Source: Amycolatopsis acidicola
GTDB taxonomy: Bacteria > Actinomycetota > Actinomycetes > Mycobacteriales > Pseudonocardiaceae
NCBI RefSeq assembly: GCF_007713735.2
Contig: NZ_VMNW02000060.1
Coordinates: 1-54,650 of the forward strand
DNA: 54,650 bases
Direction of reading: 5' to 3'
The notes under the pieces were generated by a model, which ran no database searches, was not told where the DNA came from, and saw nothing but the letters and a program-made list of their open reading frames with translations. This document shows positions 33,582-41,568 of the stretch, piece after piece (positions within the stretch are counted from its first letter, which is position 1; each line of letters opens with the position of its first letter). Made by a program: the position numbers and the translations under genes.

Positions 33582-34859
33582 CTACAGCCGGCCGGCGGCC
33601 TTCAACGCCAGGTAGCGATCCGCGAGCCCCGGCGCCAGCTGGTCGGGCAGTTCGTCCACCACCTCGACGCCTTGGCGCCCCAGCAATCCCGTCACCCAGC
33701 GGCGCTCCGCCAACGTCCGTTCCGCGGCGGCCGCGTCGTAAACGGCTTCGGCATCGCCGCGGCCCGCGGCCATTTCGGCGACTCGCGGATCCTGCACGGC
33801 AGCCAGCAGAACCCGGTGCCGGGCGGTCAGCAGCGGCAGCACCGGGAGTAAACCTTCCTCGATCGGCGCGGTGTCGAGACCGGTCAGCAGCACCACGAGA
33901 GCGCGTCGTCGCGTCCGCTTCAGCACTTCGCCGACGAGGCCACGCGCGTCTGTCTCGATGAGGCTCGGCTCGACAGGCGCGAGAGCCTGCGCGAACGACG
34001 TTGCGCCCTTCGCCGCCGCATGCAGCTCGCGGTCGTACGCCAGCAGTTCGACTCGGTCTCCCGCCTGCGAAGCGAGCGTGCCCAGTAGTAAGGCCGCCTC
34101 GATCGCCGCGTCCAGGCGGGGCGCGTCGCCGACCCGGCCGGCCGCCGTGCGCCCGGTGTCCAGCACCAGCACGAGATGCCGGTCGCGCTCCGGCCGCCAC
34201 GTCCGCACCATCACGTCCGCCGAACGCGCCGTCGCGCGCCAGTCGATGGAGCGCACGTCGTCCCCGATCACGTACTCGCGCAGGGAATCGAACTCCATGC
34301 CCTCGCCGCGCACCATCGCCGCCTGGCGGCCGTCCAGCTGCTGCAGCCGGGCCAGCCGCGCGGGCAGGTGTTTCCGGCTGTGGAACGGCGGCAGCACCCG
34401 GACTTCGCCGGGCACCCGGTGCGAACCCTGCCGGGCCGCGAGCCCGAGCGGCCCGATCGAACGGACCGTCACGCGATGCGCCGAGCGCGTCCCACGCCGG
34501 GAAGGCCGCAGCCGCAACGAAATCGTGCGCGACTCCCCCGGGCCGACCACGAGCGGATGCCGGTCCGACTCAACCCCGGCGCTCGGCGGCCACGCGTCGC
34601 GCAGCGCACCACGCACCACGCGGCTGCCGGGGTTGGTGACCGTCAGCGTCACCTCGATCGGCTCCCCGAGCCTGCCGGAAGTGGCGCCACCACGGGAAAA
34701 ACTCAGCCCGCGCACCCCGCCCGCGAGCGCGAGATCCACCAGCACCAGCAGCACGAGCACGGCCAGTACGGCGAGCACCCCGGTCCACGAAGGGAGCGCG
34801 AGCGTCACCACCACGACGCCGATGAGCGCCAGGACGCCGACTCTCGCGGTGATGCTCAT
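33582..34859 (-). CDS. DUF58 protein (vWA-like, MoxR partner)
   Basis: A 425-aa protein. Two N-terminal transmembrane helices (about 5-45, VGVLALIGVVVVTLALP and VLAVLAVLVLLVLVDLAL) are followed by an immunoglobulin-like part and the DUF58 core FDSLREYVIGDDVRSIDWRA. A vWA-type region begins LVLVLDTGRTAAGRVG; its metal site DTGRT is a variation on DxSxS. It pairs with the MoxR ATPase encoded just upstream (stop and start share one base). Such pairs are thought to act as chaperones in envelope assembly. The ATG at 34859 replaces an upstream frame extension into moxR. Confidence 0.92.
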   Translation of the reverse strand: MSITARVGVLALIGVVVVTLALPSWTGVLAVLAVLVLLVLVDLALAGGVRGLSFSRGGATSGRLGEPIEVTLTVTNPGSRVVRGALRDAWPPSAGVESDRHPLVVGPGESRTISLRLRPSRRGTRSAHRVTVRSIGPLGLAARQGSHRVPGEVRVLPPFHSRKHLPARLARLQQLDGRQAAMVRGEGMEFDSLREYVIGDDVRSIDWRATARSADVMVRTWRPERDRHLVLVLDTGRTAAGRVGDAPRLDAAIEAALLLGTLASQAGDRVELLAYDRELHAAAKGATSFAQALAPVEPSLIETDARGLVGEVLKRTRRRALVVLLTGLDTAPIEEGLLPVLPLLTARHRVLLAAVQDPRVAEMAAGRGDAEAVYDAAAAERTLAERRWVTGLLGRQGVEVVDELPDQLAPGLADRYLALKAAGRL

Positions 34860-35806
34860 CAGCGCGGCACGGGGACCGAGGCGAGCAGCCTGTCGAGCAC
34901 GCCGTCCGTGGTCACGCCCTCCAGCTCGGCCTCCGGCCGCAGCTCCAGCCGATGCCGCAAAGCGGGGCGTGCCAACGACTTCACGTCGTCCGGCGTGGCG
35001 TAGTCGCGCCCGGCCAGCCACGCCCACGCGCGCGTGGCCGCGAGTAAAGCCGTCGCCCCGCGAGGCGAAGCGCCGAGCCGCACCGACGGCAGGGAACGGG
35101 TCGCGCGGCAGAGGTCGACGATGTAGCCGAGCACCTCGGGGCTCACGGTGACGCCCGCGACCGCCGCTCGCGCCTCGGCCAGCTGCGCGGCGTTCGCGAC
35201 AGGGCGGACACCCGCCGCCGTGAGGTCGCGTGGGTCGAAACCGTTGGCGTGCCGGGACAAAATGCCGATCTCGTCCTCACGCGACGGCACCGGCACGGTC
35301 AGCTTCAGCAGGAACCGGTCGAGCTGCGCCTCGGGCAGCGAGTACGTGCCCTCGTACTCGACCGGGTTCTGCGTGGCGATCACGATGAACGGGTCCGGCA
35401 GCGCCCGCGCCCTGCCGTCCACCGAGACCTGCCGCTCCTCCATCGCCTCCAGCAGCGCGGACTGCGTTTTCGGCGGGGTTCGGTTGATCTCGTCGGCGAG
35501 CAGCAGGTTCGTGAACACCGGGCCCTCGCGGAAGGAGAACTCGCTGCTGTGCGAGTCGTACACGAGGGAACCGGTCACGTCGCCGGGCATCAGGTCCGGG
35601 GTGAACTGGATCCGCGTGGTCTCCAGGTCCAGTGCCGCCGCGAGCGCGCGCACCAGCAGGGTTTTCGCCACCCCCGGCACGCCTTCGACGAGCACGTGCC
35701 CGCGGCAGAGCAACGCGATGATCAGCCCGGTGACGGCGGCGTCGTTGCCCACCACGGCTTTGCCGACTTCGGCCCGCAACGCGACCAGCGCATCCCGAGT
35801 GCTCAA
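34859..35806 (-). CDS. MoxR-family AAA+ ATPase
   Basis: A 315-aa ATPase. The Walker A motif is EGVPGVAKT (K48) and Walker B is LLLADEINR (D105, E106). ATQNPVEYEGTYSLPEAQLDRF contains sensor 1 and the arginine-finger region, and RLGASPRGATALLAATRAWA is the lid domain with sensor 2. MoxR proteins act with vWA partners to mature or activate envelope or metalloenzyme complexes. It is in the middle of a five-gene minus-strand operon with four-base overlaps, and its partner is the DUF58 protein downstream. Confidence 0.95.
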   Translation of the reverse strand: MSTRDALVALRAEVGKAVVGNDAAVTGLIIALLCRGHVLVEGVPGVAKTLLVRALAAALDLETTRIQFTPDLMPGDVTGSLVYDSHSSEFSFREGPVFTNLLLADEINRTPPKTQSALLEAMEERQVSVDGRARALPDPFIVIATQNPVEYEGTYSLPEAQLDRFLLKLTVPVPSREDEIGILSRHANGFDPRDLTAAGVRPVANAAQLAEARAAVAGVTVSPEVLGYIVDLCRATRSLPSVRLGASPRGATALLAATRAWAWLAGRDYATPDDVKSLARPALRHRLELRPEAELEGVTTDGVLDRLLASVPVPR

Positions 35807-36909
35807 AATCCCCGTACCTCACTTTCGAGCCGGTCGAGTTCCTCCGCGAACCGGACCAGCGACGCGTCGTCCCCCGGAGCGGGACCGTACAGCAGCGCGC
35901 CCGCGTCACGGCCGCACCGCGCCATGATCGCGCTCAACACCGCCTCCGGCTCCGCGTCGAGGCCGAGCCCCAACACCGGCAGCAGCCGGGAAAGCGTGGC
36001 CTGGCGCAGGATTCCCGCGGCGTGCGCGGCGGAGCCGGATCTGCGGTAGAGCCGGGCGCGGCCTTCCACCGTCTCGGCGGCCCGCACCACTACCGGGAGC
36101 GGCTCGGGCACGACAGGGCCGAGCCGACGCGCCCGCCACAAGACGAACAGCACGGCGGCAACGGCGACCTGCACGCCACCGAAGAACCAGCTGCGGGGCA
36201 ACAGATCCGTGAGCGAACGCGGTTGCGCGCCCGCCGTCGTGTCGCCCGCTGTGGGCAAATACCAGACCAGCGTCGGTTCCTTGCCGAGGAGCCGGAAGGC
36301 CAGCGCCGCGTCGCCCTCGTCGTCGAGCCGGTCGTTGGTGAACGGGGTGCCGGTGCCGAGCAAGGTGGTGCTGCCGCTCAGCTGCAACAAGGACCCGCCG
36401 TAGCAGGGCCGCGCGCGCTCGTGCGGCTCGTACTCGGTGCCGCCCAGGACAGCGTCACCCGCCGCGACGGCGGCCGCGACCGTGCACCCCGGCGAGCGAA
36501 CGCCGACGTCGGACTCGCCTTTGATGCTCACACTCGGCAGCAGCAGGTCGAGCGTTTCCTGGCTGGGCGCGACGAACACCGCGTCCCCGGCGCGGCCGCG
36601 CAGCAGGCTGAGCTTGCCCGGCTCGACGAGATCGGGGTCCGTCACGAGCAGGGTCGCGTTGTCCCCCAACGCCGAGGACGCCTCGTCGAAGGTCCGCGCC
36701 GTGACGATGTGCACGCCCTGCTGCTCCAGCAAACGCGCCAGCGCAAGGGAACCGCCGGGCGCGGCAGCACCGGGATCGAGCGCGCCGCCGGACTCGCCGC
36801 TGCGGACCAGCGCGAGCCCGACCGCGCCGAGGATGATCACCACGGCGATGAACAGCGGTGCCCTCGCGGCCTGCCAGATCCGCTTCCCGTCCGGCGAAAC
36901 CGTTGTCAC
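35803..36909 (-). CDS. DUF4350 membrane protein
   Basis: A 368-aa protein with a transmembrane helix near the N terminus (APLFIAVVIILGAVGLALV) and another at about 250 (VQVAVAAVLFVLWRARRLG). Between them lies an extracytoplasmic DUF4350 domain with the typical GGSLALARLLEQQGVHIVTA opening. A basic cytoplasmic C terminus follows (ETVEGRARLYRRSGSAAHAA). The GTG start overlaps the DUF4129 stop by four bases. The set DUF4129-DUF4350-MoxR-DUF58 recurs in actinobacteria; its function is not established. Confidence 0.9.
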   Translation of the reverse strand: MTTVSPDGKRIWQAARAPLFIAVVIILGAVGLALVRSGESGGALDPGAAAPGGSLALARLLEQQGVHIVTARTFDEASSALGDNATLLVTDPDLVEPGKLSLLRGRAGDAVFVAPSQETLDLLLPSVSIKGESDVGVRSPGCTVAAAVAAGDAVLGGTEYEPHERARPCYGGSLLQLSGSTTLLGTGTPFTNDRLDDEGDAALAFRLLGKEPTLVWYLPTAGDTTAGAQPRSLTDLLPRSWFFGGVQVAVAAVLFVLWRARRLGPVVPEPLPVVVRAAETVEGRARLYRRSGSAAHAAGILRQATLSRLLPVLGLGLDAEPEAVLSAIMARCGRDAGALLYGPAPGDDASLVRFAEELDRLESEVRGF

Positions 36910-37532
36910 GCAAGCACTCCCGGCCGCTCACGCCGCACCCGCTCGTCCAGCGCGGCGAGGCGGGCGTAGTCCTCGGCCGTGGCCGGCCTGCCGCCGTAGT
37001 GCACCGCGTCGAACAGGTTCGCGGCGACGACGAGCTCCTCGCGCGCCGCCGGCAACCGCGCTCCCGCGTCTCGCGCGGCTTCGTCCGCGGTACGGCCGGA
37101 GCGGGTGTCGAGCACGCCGCGTTCCTCCAGACCCCGCACGAGCGCACGGAACCTTTCCCGCACGGCGGCGACGATGTCCCCGGCCGCGAACGCCTCCTCG
37201 GCAGCACGCCGGTACTCCGCGGCCGCACGCGGGCGGGCTTCGAAAACCTCGCGACTCCCCCGCACCGTCCGCGCGACCTTCCCCACGCGCAGCCGCACCA
37301 CGACGATCACCAGCACCACCACGGCAAGCAGCACCAGCAACCCCAGCGTCCCACCGGGCACCACCCCGGAGATCGCGGAGAACAGCTCGCCCACGCGGTG
37401 CGCGAGCCAGCTCAGCGCGCGCTGGAACCAGCTGGGCTCGGCGGCCCGGTACTCGGGCTTCGCCAGCTCCTCGGCCGCCATCCGGCGTGCGTCGTCCCGG
37501 TCGATCGTGACCGGGACGTCGGCCGGGATCAC
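36906..37532 (-). CDS. DUF4129 membrane protein
   Basis: A 208-aa protein: a soluble N terminus ending PSWFQRALSWLAHRVGELF, one strong transmembrane helix (GTLGLLVLLAVVVLVIVVVRL, about 61-81) and a C-terminal DUF4129 domain with RRAAEEAFAAGDIVAAVRERFRAL followed by RTADEAARDAG. The C-terminal domain resembles the tail of bacterial transglutaminase-like proteins in the same gene clusters. GTG 37532 overlaps the preceding membrane-protein gene by four bases. Confidence 0.9.
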   Translation of the reverse strand: MIPADVPVTIDRDDARRMAAEELAKPEYRAAEPSWFQRALSWLAHRVGELFSAISGVVPGGTLGLLVLLAVVVLVIVVVRLRVGKVARTVRGSREVFEARPRAAAEYRRAAEEAFAAGDIVAAVRERFRALVRGLEERGVLDTRSGRTADEAARDAGARLPAAREELVVAANLFDAVHYGGRPATAEDYARLAALDERVRRERPGVLA

Positions 37533-38476
37533 CTCGCGCCGGCGGCGCGGGCGAGCTGGATGTCCATCCCCTCCCGGCGCATCCGCTGGTCGATGTAGAG
37601 CAGCGCGGTGGCCCCGGCCACGAACGGCGCGATCACCGTCTGCGCCACGACCGAGCCCAGCGCGGACAGCAACTGCGCGCCCATCGACTCACCGGCCACG
37701 TCGGCGCCGGTGAGGCTGCCCTGCAGGTTGAACGGGATCTGGATGACGCTGCCGATGATCAGCTGCGCGATCACGGTCAGCAGCAGGATGCCGAAGACGC
37801 GCCACCAGTTGCCCCACACCAGCGCCCGCGACCGGCGCAGCGACTCGCCCAGCGTGCTCTGCTCCAGCACGAGCGCCGGGGCCGCGAGGCTGAACAGGAC
37901 GTACAGCAGCACGCCGGGGATGAGGAAGATCGCCGCGCCCACCGCGACCATGATCGTGAACAGCACCGTCACGCCGAACAGCGCGAGCAGCCGCGGCCGC
38001 AGCTCGGCCCACGCCTCACCGAACGTGACCGGGCGGCCGAGTACGGCCTTGCCCACGACGACCGTCATGAACCCGGACAGGAAGGTGCGGGCGAGCACGG
38101 AAATGACCAGCGCGATGCCGAGCTGGCTGGAGCTCTGCTTGAACACGTCACCCAGGTACTGCAGCTGCTCCTGCTCGGTGGCACCGGCACCGGGCGCCTG
38201 GAGCGTGGGCTGATTGCTCAGCAGCCAGTAGTCGGCGCCGAAGTTCAGCGCGACGGAGACGATCGCGACCACGGCGGACACCCCGAACACCAGGCCCGGG
38301 TACCGGCGCATGGTGGCGACGGCGCCGTCGAGGATCTCCCCGACCCGCAACGGCCGCAGCGGGATGACGCCGGGCTTGCCGAACCCCGAGACGGGGTCGC
38401 GGCGCTGGGGCGGTGGCGCGGGTGGCAGGTCTCCGCCTGGCTGGTCGGGATTGGTCCAGCCCCCGGGCTCGCTCAT
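37529..38476 (-). CDS. Six-helix membrane protein, first gene of the MoxR operon
   Basis: A 315-aa protein with a Pro-rich N terminus (about 1-38), the block GVIPLRPLRVGEILDGAVAT, and about six transmembrane helices from residue 58 on. PLRVGEILDGA openings are found in membrane proteins annotated as glycerophosphodiester phosphodiesterase membrane domain or DUF7544, but the catalytic domain is absent. It is probably the first gene of the operon. The 226-bp gap before it holds the divergent metallopeptidase promoter and inverted-repeat element A. Confidence 0.8.
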   Translation of the reverse strand: MSEPGGWTNPDQPGGDLPPAPPPQRRDPVSGFGKPGVIPLRPLRVGEILDGAVATMRRYPGLVFGVSAVVAIVSVALNFGADYWLLSNQPTLQAPGAGATEQEQLQYLGDVFKQSSSQLGIALVISVLARTFLSGFMTVVVGKAVLGRPVTFGEAWAELRPRLLALFGVTVLFTIMVAVGAAIFLIPGVLLYVLFSLAAPALVLEQSTLGESLRRSRALVWGNWWRVFGILLLTVIAQLIIGSVIQIPFNLQGSLTGADVAGESMGAQLLSALGSVVAQTVIAPFVAGATALLYIDQRMRREGMDIQLARAAGAR

Positions 38477-38585
38477 CGGGACACTCCAGTCTTCGTCTGC
38501 TTACGCGCCCACTCTCGCAGAGCCGGGGCACGCCGACCACAACGGGCGCGCCGTGTTATTCGGATTCGTGACCTGACGGAGCCTG

Positions 38586-38678
38586 GTTACCAATCCGATC
38601 GAAAGTAGGCGGAAACGGGCCGTGACGGATTCGCTCATCGGGATCCTTTTCCGCCGTGGCTGTAATCGGATTGGTAAC
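38586..38678. repeat. Dispersed inverted-repeat element, copy A
   Basis: GTTACCAATCCGAT (38586-38599) and its exact complement (38665-38678) are the outer arms. GGCGGAAA (38608-38615) and TTTCCGCC (38648-38655) are inner arms. The same architecture and shared words (AAGTAGGCGGA, CCGCCGTGGC, GATCGGAT-type ends, then a GAAnGACGC tail) occur in copy B at 52100-52179. It lies just upstream of metallopeptidase copy 2. No coding capacity is seen. Confidence 0.75.
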
Positions 38679-38702
38679 GAATGACGCAGTATGCTGACGC
38701 CG

Positions 38703-39686
38703 ATGACGCAGCCGCCTCGCCCGAAACCGGGTACGTCGGGTCCCGGTCGAAGGCACCGGCGATCGAAGTCGTCCTCGATGCCGGTCACGGCGTTCACCTT
38801 CAGCGCGCTGGCCGTGCTGCTGGCGGGGCTCGTGGTGTTCATCACGGTCAATCGTGGCACCCACGACGACAGCGGCGGCGGGAGCGCGCAGGCCACCTCG
38901 ACGACCCCCTCTCCGCCGCCGGAAACCACCCCCACGCCGGCGTCCGGCGGAGGCGCGGCGTCCGGGCAGAAGGTGCTGAAGCTCGCCGACCACCCGATCC
39001 TGCAGGACCCGAACGCCGGACTGCAGAACATCGTGTGCCGGCTGCCCGCGTGGCAGAGCAACCAAGCCGCGGCGCAGGCGTTCTTCACCGCCGCCGAGCA
39101 GTGCCTGAACGACGCGTGGGGCCCGTTCCTCGAGTACTACCACCTGCCGTTCAGCCCGCCGACCCTGCACTTCCCGACCGGCGCGAGCTTCCAGACCGCG
39201 TGCGGCACGATCGGCGTCGGGGTGGCCACGGCCGCCTACTACTGCGACAACAACCTGTACGTGCCGTACAACGGGCTGCAGATCGACCAGTACGGCAACA
39301 ACCCCGGCGTGTACCTGGCGTTGTTCGCGCACGAGTACGGGCATCACGTGCAGGAGGTCGCCGGGATCATGGACGCGGTCTGGCAGCAGATCTACCAGGT
39401 CGGCGAGAACACCCCGGCCGGGCTCGACCTGTCGCGGCGCAAGGAGCTGCAGGCGCAGTGCTTCTCCGGGATGTTCCTCGGCGCGGTGGTGGACCGGGGC
39501 GGCTCGGTCACGCACGACATGTACGCCAAGGCGTGGCGTGACCAGGACACCCGTGGCGACAACACCTCCGGCAGCCACGACCACGGCACCAACGCGAACT
39601 ACGCGGCCTGGTGGCGCAAGGGCGCGCAGAACAACCGGATCGCCCAGTGCAACACGTTCTCCGCCCCCGCGTCGGAAGTCTCCTGA
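38703..39686 (+). CDS. Membrane-anchored neutral zinc metallopeptidase (YpfJ family), copy 2
   Basis: A 327-aa paralogue of the protein at 30162. It has a basic cytoplasmic start (RRHRRSKSS), one transmembrane helix (about 26-50), a Ser/Thr/Pro linker and a peptidase domain with FAHEYGHHVQEV (HExxH) and DLSRRKELQAQCFSG. Long identical stretches with copy 1 (PGVYLALFAHEYGHHVQ, GDNTSGSHDHGTNA) show a gene duplication; the linkers differ. I place the start at ATG 38703, seven bases after TATGCT (38690-38695), so the mRNA is probably leaderless; ATG 38691 in the same frame falls within that hexamer. Array 2 follows its stop. Confidence 0.9.
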   Translation: MTQPPRPKPGTSGPGRRHRRSKSSSMPVTAFTFSALAVLLAGLVVFITVNRGTHDDSGGGSAQATSTTPSPPPETTPTPASGGGAASGQKVLKLADHPILQDPNAGLQNIVCRLPAWQSNQAAAQAFFTAAEQCLNDAWGPFLEYYHLPFSPPTLHFPTGASFQTACGTIGVGVATAAYYCDNNLYVPYNGLQIDQYGNNPGVYLALFAHEYGHHVQEVAGIMDAVWQQIYQVGENTPAGLDLSRRKELQAQCFSGMFLGAVVDRGGSVTHDMYAKAWRDQDTRGDNTSGSHDHGTNANYAAWWRKGAQNNRIAQCNTFSAPASEVS

Positions 39687-39700
39687 CCGAAGCCGTCCGC

Positions 39701-39900
39701 GTGTTGGCCCCTCCCGCGCGTACGTTGGCCCCTCGCGCGCACGAGTTGGCCCCTCGCGCGCACGGCTTGGCCTCTCCCCGCGGCGCGCCCTCGGACGGTG
39801 GCCGAGACGCCAACCCCCGACGGCCAACACCCCGACGCCACGGGCAAACACGCCGACGCGGGGGGCCAACACGCCCGCGGGAGGGGCAAACACGCCGGTC
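39701..39900. repeat. 21-bp-period repeat array 2 (two orientations)
   Basis: Four units in the GTGTTGGCC orientation begin at 39701, 39722, 39743 and 39764. Then units in the CCAACAC/CAAACAC orientation begin at 39824, 39845, 39866 and 39887, with an extra partial one at 39810. The spacing is 21 bp within each half. As in array 1, the GTGTT half is on the left and the AACAC half on the right, so the transcript of either flanking gene could fold back. It fills the gap between metallopeptidase copy 2 and the convergent gene at 39922. Confidence 0.8.
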
Positions 39901-39921
39901 GAGGCCGGCGCCGGGGCCGGG

Positions 39922-40368
39922 CTAGGCCGCGACTGTCGGGCGGCGTGGTCCTCGTTGCACCAGGAACGCGTACACGGCTCCGCTGATGCAGCTCAGCGCC
40001 AGCAGTACGAGGCCGACTGGGCGGCGCAGCGGGCTGTCGCCGACGTTCACGTCGGCCAGGTGCACGTCCGCGGTGCCGGAGCCGATGCCGGTCGGCACCA
40101 GGATGTCCACCTTGTCGCCCTTGTCGTGCCCGCAGGCGTCCAGTGACCCGGTGTGGTTCTGGCTGCCGAACTCGAACTCCACCGTCTCCTTGGCGCCGGA
40201 GTTCGCGCAGTCGGCGGGAACGCTGACCGTGGCCGGGGTGACCGTGCCCTGCGGGGCCTCGGTACCGCCGAGCGCGCCGGGGCCCGCCCACCAGACGACG
40301 ACCACGACGACGATGCCGACCAGCACCGCGACCAGCAGTGAGTTCCACCGGATGTGCGGATGGATCAT
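39922..40368 (-). CDS. Two-helix membrane protein of unknown function
   Basis: A 148-aa protein with an N-terminal helix (LLVAVLVGIVVVVVVWWAG), an extracytoplasmic part of about 80 residues containing two cysteines (VPADCANSG and LDACGHDKGD) that could form a disulfide, and a C-terminal helix (VGLVLLALSCISGAVYAFLV). I do not recognise the family. The ATG at 40368 is the only sensible start. It lies 102 bp downstream of the channel gene on the same strand and could be its operon partner. Confidence 0.75.
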   Translation of the reverse strand: MIHPHIRWNSLLVAVLVGIVVVVVVWWAGPGALGGTEAPQGTVTPATVSVPADCANSGAKETVEFEFGSQNHTGSLDACGHDKGDKVDILVPTGIGSGTADVHLADVNVGDSPLRRPVGLVLLALSCISGAVYAFLVQRGPRRPTVAA

Positions 40369-40470
40369 GCCGTCGGCCGCGGCGCGAACGAGCTCTGGAC
40401 TACCTGCACCCGCTCAATGTTTCCAGATCCCGCCGGGGAAGCACAGGCAAGTCGGCGAGTCCGAGAGGTA

Positions 40471-41520
40471 TCACTCGTTCTGGTCGGCCGGGGTGACTTT
40501 CTTGACGTAGAGCAACCGGTCGCCGGGTTCGATGGCGTCCACCTGCGGGGAGTCCACCCGGTGCAGGGTCCCGTCGCGCACCACGCCGAGGACGATGTCG
40601 GGCAAATGCCGCGGCGAGCCACCCTCCTCCGACTGCTCGACCTGACGCTCCGCGATCGCCAGCCCCGACTCCGGGGTCAGCAGGTCCTCCACCATGTCCA
40701 CGACGACCGGGGTCGAGGTGGCCATGCCGAGCAGCCTGCCCGCGGTCTCGCTGGAGACCACCACCTGGTTCGCGCCGGACTGCTTGAGGAGGTGGACGTT
40801 CTCCGCTTCCCGTACCGAAGCGACGATATGCGCCTTCGGGGCCATTTCCCGCGCCGTGAGGGTGACCAGCACGGCCGAGTCGTCCCGGTTCGTCGCGACG
40901 ACCACGGCACGCGCCCGCTGCACGCCCGCGACGCGCAGGACGTCCGAGCGGGTGGCCGAACCGTGCACGGTGACGAGGCCGAGCGCCGCCGCGGCGTCGA
41001 GCGCCTGCTGGTCGGTGTCGACGACGACCACCCGGTTCGCCTCGACGTTCTCGTCGCCGAGCAGGGTGTTGACCGCGGACCGGCCCTTCGTGCCGAAACC
41101 GACGACAACCACGTGGTCCCGCACCTTGGACCTCCACTTCTGAATCCGGAACGCCTGGCGGGAACGTTCGGTGAGCACTTCCAGTGTGGTCCCGACCAGC
41201 ACGATCAGGAACAGCACCCGCAGCGGGGTCACGACGAGGACGTTGACCAGCCGCGCGGCCGAGCTCACCGGGGTGATGTCGCCGTAGCCGGTGGTCGAGA
41301 GCGAGACCGTCGCGTAGTAGAAACTGTCCAAAAGCGACAGGCCGTCGCCGTTGACGTCGCGGTAGCCGTCCCGGCCGGCGTAGACGATGAAAACCGCCGC
41401 CACCAGCGCGAGCAGGGCACCGATGATCCGGCGGCTGATCGACCGCATCGGGCTGATCGACGGCTCCGGCATTCTGATGATGCCGACGAGCTTGTAGTCC
41501 GCTCGGTCAGGGTCACGCAC
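40471..41520 (-). CDS. Potassium channel with RCK (TrkA-N) domain
   Basis: A 349-aa two-helix K+ channel. The first helix is about residues 32-48. The pore loop has the selectivity filter STTGYGD (S75-D81), and the second helix is about 93-114. The cytoplasmic RCK domain starts HVVVVGFGTKGRSAVNTLL (GFGTKG near 141-146, a dinucleotide-binding loop) and ends with a TrkA-C part (GVVRDGTLHRVDSPQVDAIE). It equals mycobacterial Rv3200c in position, directly downstream of adnB. The GTG start has no ribosome site but TACGAT seven bases upstream, fitting a leaderless mRNA; ATG 41472 is a less likely alternative. Confidence 0.92.
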   Translation of the reverse strand: MRDPDRADYKLVGIIRMPEPSISPMRSISRRIIGALLALVAAVFIVYAGRDGYRDVNGDGLSLLDSFYYATVSLSTTGYGDITPVSSAARLVNVLVVTPLRVLFLIVLVGTTLEVLTERSRQAFRIQKWRSKVRDHVVVVGFGTKGRSAVNTLLGDENVEANRVVVVDTDQQALDAAAALGLVTVHGSATRSDVLRVAGVQRARAVVVATNRDDSAVLVTLTAREMAPKAHIVASVREAENVHLLKQSGANQVVVSSETAGRLLGMATSTPVVVDMVEDLLTPESGLAIAERQVEQSEEGGSPRHLPDIVLGVVRDGTLHRVDSPQVDAIEPGDRLLYVKKVTPADQNE

Positions 41521-41527
41521 GCCGCGG

Positions 41528-41533
41528 ATCGTA
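41528..41533 (-). promoter_or_regulatory. Leaderless -10 of the potassium-channel gene
   Basis: On the minus strand TACGAT (41533-41528) is followed by seven bases and the GTG. The hexamer is of TAnnnT type. It lies in the 48-bp gap after adnB, so the channel gene need not depend on adnAB transcription. Confidence 0.4.
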
Positions 41534-41568
41534 AAGGATCACCCAGCACGGGGCCACCCCCACGCGGG

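Noticed and set aside
38586..38678. Insertion sequence or transposon
   Set aside because: No transposase frame lies inside or near copies A and B and no target-site duplication is obvious; they are at most non-autonomous repeats.
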